Positions 44,678 to 51,252 of a DNA stretch of 64,000 nucleotides are shown piece after piece (position 1 is the first letter of the stretch; the number at the start of each line of letters is the position of its first letter). The stretch comes from Citrobacter sp. Marseille-Q6884 (GTDB lineage: Bacteria > Pseudomonadota > Gammaproteobacteria > Enterobacterales > Enterobacteriaceae): the NCBI RefSeq assembly GCF_945906775.1, contig NZ_CAMDRE010000002.1, positions 558,001 to 622,000 on the forward strand, written 5' to 3'. A model generated the notes under the pieces. That model did no database searches and was not told where the DNA came from. It saw only the letters and a program-made list of their open reading frames with translations. Made by a program: the position numbers and the translations under genes.

Positions 44678-45385
44678 ATGACTGCACATATTAATGCTAA
44701 CCCCGGGGATTTTGCGCCCACGGTTATTATGCCGGGTGACCCTTTACGCGCTAAGTTTATTGCCGAAAATTATTTGATGGATTATCGGGAAGTCACCAAT
44801 GTACGGAATATGTTGGGATATACCGGATTCTATTTTGGACAACCTGTTTCTGTTATGGGGCACGGGATGGGCATTCCATCCATGACGCTGTATGCACACG
44901 AATTGGTACATGATTTTGGTGTGCGAAGAATTATTCGGGTTGGTAGCCTGGGCGCAACACAACATCATATTAAAATGCGCGATATTATTTTGGCCGTCGC
45001 TGCCGGAACGGACTCTGTGACGAATCTGAAGCGAAGTTCTGGTTATGCAATGGCGACATCGGCTCACTTTCCATTATTACAACAGGCATGGGTGCTGGCG
45101 CAGAAAGCGGGTATTGATATTAAGGTTGGAAATGTTTTCAGCGGCGATCTCTATTACGATCCCGACGAAAATTTAATTCCGGCGCTGGAGAAGTTTGGTG
45201 TTCTGGGTGTTGATATGGAAGTTGCGGGTTTGTATGCCTTAGCGCATCAATTTGGCATTGAAGCACTGGCCATTTTAACCGTATCCGATCATTGCCTGAC
45301 GGGAGAAGAAACAACGGCGGAGGAACGACAACTCACCTTTAATAATATGATTGAACTGGCATTGAATACAGCCGTTACGGCGTAG
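44678..45385 (+). CDS. DeoD-type purine nucleoside phosphorylase paralogue
   Basis: This 235-aa hexameric-type (PNP-I) phosphorylase would split purine nucleosides into base and ribose-1-phosphate. Relative to E. coli DeoD it keeps the cross-subunit His (AHINA), the phosphate-binding PGDPLRAK and RVGS arginines, Arg in NVRNMLG, the catalytic Asp in TVSDH, and Arg in the RQLTFNN loop. The ribose-site motif is GVDMEVAG instead of GVEMEAAG, and RVGSCGAV is RVGSLGAT. It is clearly not the deo-operon copy. The ATG at 44678 has AGGA upstream; the frame is open 34 codons further back without similarity. The first gene of a three-gene + strand cluster. Confidence 0.88.
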   Translation: MTAHINANPGDFAPTVIMPGDPLRAKFIAENYLMDYREVTNVRNMLGYTGFYFGQPVSVMGHGMGIPSMTLYAHELVHDFGVRRIIRVGSLGATQHHIKMRDIILAVAAGTDSVTNLKRSSGYAMATSAHFPLLQQAWVLAQKAGIDIKVGNVFSGDLYYDPDENLIPALEKFGVLGVDMEVAGLYALAHQFGIEALAILTVSDHCLTGEETTAEERQLTFNNMIELALNTAVTA

Positions 45386-45423
45386 CGTAGAATTTAAATC
45401 GAACCAATCAGGGATGTCTGTAT

Positions 45424-46578
45424 ATGAAGAATAAAATAGCACTTACACTGATTAGTTTTCTGGCAAATTTTATTATGGCAGGGTTTGCCAGTCAGTTTGG
45501 AATGCTGATTGAACCGATTGCAGTACGTTACAACGCTGATGTGAACGCAGTGGCCTCTATCTTCTCGTTACTGAATGGAGGTGCATTGGCGGGTACTATC
45601 GCCGCGTTTTTCCTGATTGAAAAAATCGGCGTAAAGCGAATGACGTTAATTATCTATTCGATCGTTTTCCTCTGTGCTCTGGCGATGCATGTCAGTCACG
45701 GCTTATGGCCGGTGATGGTTGCGATGACGTTAGTCGGGTTTTGCGGCGGGATTGGTCTGTGCGTGGCGGGAACGATCGTGGTTTCGGTCTGGCAGGATCG
45801 TATTCAGAGTACGATGCTGGTGGTTCAGGACGCTACGTTCAACGTCGCCGGGGTCGTTTTCCCGCTGATCACGACTTTCGCGCTGACGCACAACATGTCG
45901 TGGAGTTATAGCTACCTGAGTGTCGGTATGGTGGCTCTAATCACGCTGGGAATAGTGGCATTGACCCGCTTTACCGTCTGTGAAGCGTCACCCGCGTCGG
46001 ATCAGTCAGAAGCGGTGAGATCGGAATGGAATCCAGGGATTATCAGCGGTGGCGTTGGCCTGTTTTTAGGTATGCTCGCGTTGTATACCTTCCTGACCTG
46101 GGCACCTTTATTTGTTAAGAACAAATTTGGTATTCCCTTTGAAGAGGCCGGTAATATTATCACCCAGTACTGGGGGGCGGCACTGGTGGGTGCGTTAGTC
46201 TCAACGGTTATTGTCGCCAGGGTAAAAATACATTATTTCCTGTTGAGTATTATTCTGCTGGCGTGTGTTATCACCACCATTATTGTCACCAAAGAGAATA
46301 TTTCTGGTCTCGACTATCTGGCATACAGTTACGGATTTGTTTGCGCAGCGCTGTATAACTCATTTATTGCATACGGGGTTTCTTTCGTTAAGCGTGCGAG
46401 TAGCCAGAACGTTTCATATATTTTAATTAGCGGCAGTGCGGGTGCGATGTTTAGCCCGGCAATCAGTGCGCTAATGGAAAAGACAATGGGATTGCAGAAA
46501 ATTATGTATGCAATACCGGTATTATATCTGGTTATCTTTATCATGCTATTGGGCACGCTGAAGCTGAAACGCAATTAA
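45424..46578 (+). CDS. TsgA-like major facilitator superfamily permease
   Basis: This 384-aa protein has twelve predicted membrane segments, with a charged central loop near residues 185-205 (CEASPASDQSEAVRSE). It resembles TsgA in length and in its N-terminal half (SFLxN...LLNGG...). It starts 38 bp after the phosphorylase gene. From this context the substrate is likely a nucleoside or a related sugar or base, but the sequence does not prove that. Confidence 0.82.
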   Translation: MKNKIALTLISFLANFIMAGFASQFGMLIEPIAVRYNADVNAVASIFSLLNGGALAGTIAAFFLIEKIGVKRMTLIIYSIVFLCALAMHVSHGLWPVMVAMTLVGFCGGIGLCVAGTIVVSVWQDRIQSTMLVVQDATFNVAGVVFPLITTFALTHNMSWSYSYLSVGMVALITLGIVALTRFTVCEASPASDQSEAVRSEWNPGIISGGVGLFLGMLALYTFLTWAPLFVKNKFGIPFEEAGNIITQYWGAALVGALVSTVIVARVKIHYFLLSIILLACVITTIIVTKENISGLDYLAYSYGFVCAALYNSFIAYGVSFVKRASSQNVSYILISGSAGAMFSPAISALMEKTMGLQKIMYAIPVLYLVIFIMLLGTLKLKRN

Positions 46579-46670
46579 TTCAGATAAACGCTTACCTCTT
46601 TTAATTATAAATCCCATCGTCACGTCATTATTGATGGGGCGGTGTGCACCCTTGCTCAAAGGAATGGAAC

Positions 46671-47507
46671 ATGTTGAAGAAAAATATATCAATGATTAAA
46701 AAACTGATTCTGGGTACTGTTATTGGTTTGGGCAGCGCGTATGCCACGGCGGCTGATTATGTTGATGGCAATATTCGGAAAAATAATTTTAACTGGATGC
46801 AGATGAATTTAATGCAAAGTGTTGATGCGAAACTGCCTTATGGTATTCGTAATGACACTTATCTTGAACTGGAATTTGGTGCCCGTTCTGGCATTGTCGA
46901 TCTGTATGGTTATGTCGATTTTTTTGACGTATTTGACAGTAAGCAGGACGATCGTCATGGTGGTGATAACTTTTTTGCCAAAATATCGCCAAGGTTTTCA
47001 CTGGATGCCATCTTTAATAAAGATCTCTCCGTTGGACCGTTTAATGAGTTTTACATCGCCACGGTGAATAACATGGGTGATCGGGAGTTATTTGAACACT
47101 ATGTTGGTCTGGGAACCGATGTGAAGGTGCCGTGGTTTGGTATGGTTGGAATGAACCTCTATGCCCACTACGTGCGCGAAAACTATGGCGCAGATAACGA
47201 AGGTAAATGGGATGGCTATATGTTTTCGACGAACTGGTCAACGCCCTTTTATCACTTCGCCAATGGCAGTTATTTAAACTATCAGGGGTATTTTGATTAC
47301 CAGTTTGCCGCCAACAAAATCGCCGATCAGGCGCTATACAGCAATAACGCCATTGAATGGTACAACGGAATTTACTGGCATTCAGAGCACTATGCAGTGG
47401 GTTACGGACTGAAGTATTTCCGCAATATGGCCTTGATGGAAAACCACGGTGGGGCAGGGCGCACAACGGGTCTTGGCCACTATTTTAGTCTGACGTATAA
47501 GTTTTAA
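46671..47507 (+). CDS. Tsx-like nucleoside-specific outer membrane channel
   Basis: This 278-aa protein has a signal peptide (MLKKNISMIKKLILGTVIGLGSAYATA) and a beta-barrel rich in aromatic residues that ends LGHYFSLTYKF, with C-terminal Phe as in outer-membrane proteins. It fits the Tsx/OmpK family by length, the DYVDGNIRKNNFNWMQMNLM start and the GDRELFEHYVGLG segment. The ATG at 46671 has AAAGGA at 7-bp spacing; an internal start (MIKK) is possible. With the two genes before it, it completes a path from outer membrane to cytoplasm. Confidence 0.87.
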   Translation: MLKKNISMIKKLILGTVIGLGSAYATAADYVDGNIRKNNFNWMQMNLMQSVDAKLPYGIRNDTYLELEFGARSGIVDLYGYVDFFDVFDSKQDDRHGGDNFFAKISPRFSLDAIFNKDLSVGPFNEFYIATVNNMGDRELFEHYVGLGTDVKVPWFGMVGMNLYAHYVRENYGADNEGKWDGYMFSTNWSTPFYHFANGSYLNYQGYFDYQFAANKIADQALYSNNAIEWYNGIYWHSEHYAVGYGLKYFRNMALMENHGGAGRTTGLGHYFSLTYKF

Positions 47508-47518
47508 TCACTTCAGAC

Positions 47519-47552
47519 GACACACCAGCGGGGCTCTTCGTGCTGGTGTGTC
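47519..47552 (+). terminator. Convergent hairpin after the Tsx-like gene
   Basis: GACACACCAGC (47519-47529) and GCTGGTGTGTC (47542-47552) are perfect 11-bp arms with a 12-nt loop. The right arm overlaps the stop codon of the convergent regulator gene. It lacks a T run. Confidence 0.75.
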
Positions 47553-48237
47553 AGTCAATAATGTCATTTCCGAGGAATTTGCGTAGCCCATCCAGATCTT
47601 TAATTTCCAGCCCTTGCTTTGTACGTGTTACCAGCCCTGCATCGGTGAGCGCTTTAACCGCCCGCCGGTAGACCCGATCGGTGGTGCCGAACCGCTCCGC
47701 TTCCTGATACTTTTTACTGAAACCGTCCATGGGTTGCTTGTTCTGATGTTGGCGATACAGATCGTATGCGACATTATGCACAATCGGATAAAGCATACGG
47801 TGCAGGAATATTTCCAGCATATCCTGATAATCTACCGCCATCGCACTGGCAAAGAATATGGCCAGTCTGGGGTGCTGATTCAGCGCCTCTTCCAGTCGCT
47901 CGCAACTGCATATCGCAACAGTGAGGGGTTCTTCGGCCACGATATCAAGCTGGCAGCGATAGCCTGTAAAAAACTCCATTTCACCAAACAGTTGTTCATC
48001 GCACTCCATCGCGCCCAGTTGAAAACGGCGACCATTCTCCGCACTGTAACGCAGAGAAATCCTTCCGGACTGCACCATGATTAAACGGTCAACAACCTGT
48101 CCCTGATGGTAGAGATACTCATCTTCCTGGATGAGCTGCGTTTCTGAGAGCAGCTCGCGGAATGTCTTCTCGATAAACGCATCGTCCTGCTGCCAGATAT
48201 TATGAAAGCGGCCTTTGGTCAGTGGCTTTAGCTGCAT
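47551..48237 (-). CDS. Crp/Fnr-family transcriptional regulator
   Basis: This 228-aa protein has a cyclic-nucleotide-binding-type beta-roll (about residues 15-125; VQSGRISLRY, GEMEFF), a long dimer helix and a C-terminal winged helix (about 170-220; RFGTTDRVYRRAVKALTDAGLV). The N-terminal Fnr iron-sulfur cysteines are missing; cysteines are at 79, 95, 110 and 112. At the site of the CRP cAMP-binding Arg82-Ser83 there is Arg94-Cys95. It is convergent with the nucleoside cluster and is the obvious candidate to control it. Its effector is unknown. Confidence 0.85.
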   Translation of the reverse strand: MQLKPLTKGRFHNIWQQDDAFIEKTFRELLSETQLIQEDEYLYHQGQVVDRLIMVQSGRISLRYSAENGRRFQLGAMECDEQLFGEMEFFTGYRCQLDIVAEEPLTVAICSCERLEEALNQHPRLAIFFASAMAVDYQDMLEIFLHRMLYPIVHNVAYDLYRQHQNKQPMDGFSKKYQEAERFGTTDRVYRRAVKALTDAGLVTRTKQGLEIKDLDGLRKFLGNDIID

Positions 48238-48330
48238 GGTTTAACGTCTTATGATTTAAGATAATTCTTATCTCAGAATGTATGCGATCTGTCGGTGAAT
48301 GTCATTAAGGCGGGTCGCCCTGATACCCGA

Positions 48331-48358
48331 AAAAGGGGGAGCGTGATGCCACCCCTTT
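48331..48358 (-). terminator. Terminator of cbpAM
   Basis: On the minus strand AAAGGGG and CCCCCTTTTT enclose a loop of about 14 nt. It lies 20 bp after the cbpM stop. Confidence 0.7.
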
Positions 48359-48377
48359 ATGTGGGAAGATAACGACG

Positions 48378-48683
48378 TTACGGATGAGCGATAAAGCGAG
48401 ACAGGCGCTGTCGCAGCAGGCGATTTTCATGACGCAATTGCGCGTTCTCTTCAAGCAACGTCAGCGCAACGGCTATTCCTGGCCAATCCAGTTCCAGTTC
48501 CTGACGCAGGCGTAACGCGCGCTTCACGACGTTTAAGGCGCGATCGTCAAACTGCCAGTGGGCGGCGTCGTCTTCGCGGGGTTCTATTACCCCCAAACCG
48601 ACAATCTCGTTAAGCTCTTCTTCCGATACGCCGGTATGCAGACAAAACTCGGTAATGGTAAAGGTGACGGTAACGTTAGCCAT
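48378..48683 (-). CDS. cbpM: CbpM, CbpA modulator
   Basis: CbpM inhibits the J-domain protein CbpA by direct binding. The 101-aa MerR-like helix-turn-helix protein starts MANVTVTFTITEFCLHTG and ends LRQRLSRFIAHP, as in E. coli. The ATG overlaps the cbpA stop (TAATG), so the two are translationally coupled. An ATG five codons upstream lies within cbpA. Confidence 0.95.
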   Translation of the reverse strand: MANVTVTFTITEFCLHTGVSEEELNEIVGLGVIEPREDDAAHWQFDDRALNVVKRALRLRQELELDWPGIAVALTLLEENAQLRHENRLLRQRLSRFIAHP

Positions 48684-49603
48684 TATGCTTTCCCCCACTC
48701 TTTGCGCGGATCAAAGGACTTCTGCGCATCCGCCAGTTGTTGCCACAATGCAGTGCTGTTGTCGTCAGGTTTCGGCGGCATGACGATTTTGATCACCGCA
48801 TACAGATCGCCGGTCTGTTTTTTACTGACCAGACCCTTGCCCTTAATACGTAATCGCTGTCCGGCCTGGCTGCCCGGGGGGATCGTCAACAGGATGCTCT
48901 CTTTGAGGGTGGGGACAGTCACTTTTGCGCCCAGTGCGGCTTCCCATGGTGCAAGGGGAACAACAATTTCCAGATCCTGATTGACGATATCAAACAACGG
49001 ATGTGGCGCGATATGAATGACCAACCACAAATCTCCGTTAGGGCCGCCATTTTCACCCGGCGTACCCTGGCCTTTTACGCGAATGCGCTGACCGTTACCT
49101 ACACCGGCCGGAATTTTCACGTTCAATGTTTTGGGTGTTTCCCGCTCGACCATGCCAAACACGTTGTAGACCGGCAGGTTATAACTGATTGTACGGGTGT
49201 GCTCAGTGAGCGTTTCTTCGAGGAAAACGGCGACTTCAATTTCAATATCATGTCCGCGACTGGCATGGCGCTGTCGCGACTGATGCGCATGCTGACCGAA
49301 AATAGAGGAGAAAATATCGTCAAAATCTTCGGTATTGTAGCTCTGGTTTTCACCTTGCTGGAATTGACGGTTGAACTGCGGATCATTGCGGTGTTGCCAC
49401 AACTGATCGTATTCAGCCCGGCGCTGCTCATCGCTGAGGACTTCCCATGCTTCAGCAACTTCTTTAAAACGGGCTTCAGCGTCAGACTCTTTGCTGACAT
49501 CGGGATGGTATTTGCGGGCAAGCCGACGATAGGCGGTCTTGATTGTCTTGAGATCGTCTGTCGGTTTTACGCCCATGATGGCGTAATAATCCTTTAATTC
49601 CAT
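48683..49603 (-). CDS. cbpA: CbpA, curved-DNA-binding DnaJ homologue
   Basis: CbpA is a stationary-phase co-chaperone of DnaK and a nucleoid protein. The 306-aa protein has an N-terminal J domain with HPD (ARKYHPDVSKE, about 28-38) and a Gly/Phe-type linker. Two DnaJ C-terminal beta domains follow, without the zinc-finger repeats of DnaJ. The length equals E. coli CbpA. Confidence 0.96.
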   Translation of the reverse strand: MELKDYYAIMGVKPTDDLKTIKTAYRRLARKYHPDVSKESDAEARFKEVAEAWEVLSDEQRRAEYDQLWQHRNDPQFNRQFQQGENQSYNTEDFDDIFSSIFGQHAHQSRQRHASRGHDIEIEVAVFLEETLTEHTRTISYNLPVYNVFGMVERETPKTLNVKIPAGVGNGQRIRVKGQGTPGENGGPNGDLWLVIHIAPHPLFDIVNQDLEIVVPLAPWEAALGAKVTVPTLKESILLTIPPGSQAGQRLRIKGKGLVSKKQTGDLYAVIKIVMPPKPDDNSTALWQQLADAQKSFDPRKEWGKA

Positions 49604-49750
49604 AGCGTTCTCTCATGTAAATCAACACATTAAGAAGGAGACCCCTCAATAAAGGCATCACCGTTAAGTTTAGGGTAATCCTGATGAGGGCGAATGCCAA
49701 CTCTGATGCGTAAAGAGAGGCGGCCGGAGAAGAGCGAAAGTCAGCGGGAG

Positions 49751-49779
49751 CCCCCAACAGGAACAGAACATGTTGGGGG
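49751..49779 (-). terminator. Terminator after the DsbA paralogue
   Basis: CCCCCAACA (49751-49759) and TGTTGGGGG (49771-49779) are perfect 9-bp arms with an 11-nt loop. It lies 20-50 bp after the stop of the minus-strand DsbA paralogue. Confidence 0.7.
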
Positions 49780-49801
49780 CGATATACGTATCGACTGGAA
49801 A

Positions 49802-50425
49802 TCAGGGTTTGGAAATAAGGAACTGCACGGTCTCAGCGTAGTTCTGTACAAAAGCGTTAACGCTGTCGGAATTTAGCCCTTTAGGGTTAATCATATATTT
49901 ACCCTTGATGAAAATTGCAGGGACGCCTTGTAAATCTACCGCTTTGGCCAGGTCTTGTTGTTTGGCTGTCAGTGATTTCACCGCAAAACTATTCCATGCG
50001 GCATCATAATCACTCGCGCTGACACCGGCGCGGATAAACAGGTCACGAATATCCCCGGTGGTTTTAATAGTCTGTTGTTTCTGAACTGCATCAAACAGTA
50101 AAGGCTTCACTTTATTCTCAACGTTCAACAGTAAGGCGACTGACCAGGCATGAGTCAGGTCTTGTCCCAGTGGACCGAGAAAATCAACGTGATATTCAGT
50201 GAGTTTGACGTCAGCAGGTAAGACTTTTTCCACGTTATCAGTCACTTTGAAGACTTCGTCATACTGATAACAAGAAGGGCAGTAAAATGAGAAAAATTTC
50301 ACCGCGGCAGGGGCTGACGGTACTGGTTTTTCAAGGGAGATATATTCTTTACCCTCGGTAAAAGTGGCTGCCTGGGCACTCACGGTAAAAAGTAATCCAA
50401 TCAGGGGGAGTAAATATTTTTTCAT
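49802..50425 (-). CDS. DsbA paralogue (SrgA-like thiol oxidoreductase) with CPSC active site
   Basis: This 207-aa periplasmic protein has a signal peptide (MKKYLLPLIGLLFTVSAQA). Its thioredoxin/DsbA fold is very similar to E. coli DsbA over its whole length (GKEYISLEKPV, WNSFAVKSL, KYMINPKGL). The active site is Cys49-Pro-Ser-Cys52 (30-33 of the mature chain), where DsbA has CPHC. The cis-proline motif GVPAIF is kept. I chose the ATG at 50425 by DsbA length; 50431 (MEMKK) is possible, and 50542 would add a non-signal extension. The dsbA locus itself is elsewhere (near mobA), so this is an extra copy, divergent from scsABCD. Confidence 0.88.
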   Translation of the reverse strand: MKKYLLPLIGLLFTVSAQAATFTEGKEYISLEKPVPSAPAAVKFFSFYCPSCYQYDEVFKVTDNVEKVLPADVKLTEYHVDFLGPLGQDLTHAWSVALLLNVENKVKPLLFDAVQKQQTIKTTGDIRDLFIRAGVSASDYDAAWNSFAVKSLTAKQQDLAKAVDLQGVPAIFIKGKYMINPKGLNSDSVNAFVQNYAETVQFLISKP

Positions 50426-50841
50426 TTCCATATACTCTAAATAACATATTATAAACAAAGTGTTTTTATAATGGATAAAACATCCAATATGTTTCCCTAT
50501 AATACGATTTTCAGCTAAAAATGCTTCGCTCCTTACTTTCATTTACGCATAGCAACGCATAACGCCATTTTTACCGGGATTGGAACGCCTGGTATTAAAT
50601 TTCCTCGGGAACGTTTCGAAAATAATGAGTGATAACGTCTGTTATATTTTCAAGGGGATCTTATTAGCCAGGCTATTTATTATCAGGTAAGAGTGATTTC
50701 GATAATATATGTGCATTTTTTGCCGCTACACTCAGGTAAAAATGACCGCTGACCTTGCCGGACCGACATAACTTTACAGCGCAAAGGTTGCCAAAACCCC
50801 GTCAGCGGCTAAGATAACTCGCGTCAATCAGTGAGGGTACA
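50426..50841. promoter_or_regulatory. Divergent regulatory region between the DsbA paralogue and scsA
   Basis: This 416-bp gap has no gene I can support. The DsbA side is very AT-rich with several TATAAT-like elements. On the scsA side are TTGCCA (50788-50793) and TAAGAT (50810-50815), 16 bp apart. A perfect 8-bp inverted pair, CCGCTGAC (50746-50753)/GTCAGCGG (50801-50808), has its right arm between -35 and -10. GTAAA at 50736-50740 could be a CpxR half-site; CpxR control of scs is reported in Salmonella, but the second half is poor here. Confidence 0.55.
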
Positions 50842-51204
50842 ATGGCGAAACGTCAACGGATGGGATGGTGGTTCCTCTGCCTGGCATGTGTTGTGGTGAT
50901 GGTTTGCACCGCACAGCGCATGGCGGGTCTGCATGCGTTGCAGATGAACACCGTTGCCACGGCTGTCGTTGCGAGCGTGCAAACGGAGACTGATGAATCC
51001 TCGCCCGTCACTCCCTGTGAACTGAGTGCGAAGTCATTACTGGCTTCACCTCCCGTGCTGTTTGAAGGTGCCATTCTGGTGCTGTGCCTGCTTTTGTCGC
51101 TGTTAGCGCCTGTGCAGGCATTTCGTCTGCCTTTCTTCCCCCCACGCGCTATCTCGCCGCCCACGCTTAGGGTTCATCTCAGGTTTTGCGTCTTCCGTGA
51201 ATGA
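50842..51204 (+). CDS. scsA: ScsA, suppressor of copper sensitivity protein A
   Basis: ScsA is a 120-aa small membrane protein with hydrophobic helices at about residues 8-26 and 72-95 and a periplasmic loop between them containing a single cysteine (VTPCELS). Its role in the scs system is poorly defined; in Salmonella it is linked to hydrogen peroxide tolerance. It is the first gene of scsABCD, 48 bp before scsB. Confidence 0.9.
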   Translation: MAKRQRMGWWFLCLACVVVMVCTAQRMAGLHALQMNTVATAVVASVQTETDESSPVTPCELSAKSLLASPPVLFEGAILVLCLLLSLLAPVQAFRLPFFPPRAISPPTLRVHLRFCVFRE

Positions 51205-51252
51205 CAGACCAGCCGTTGCTGACTGTTAGATAATTATTCACGGAGAAAAAAT

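Noticed and set aside
43961..50000. A second copy of the serT 3' end as an attachment-site repeat
   Set aside because: I looked by eye for GAGTTCGAATCTCTACGC or parts of it downstream and found no convincing copy, so no att boundary is claimed.
50426..50542. Longer start of the DsbA paralogue at 50542
   Set aside because: It would place about 39 residues before a clear signal peptide and through AT-rich promoter-like sequence.
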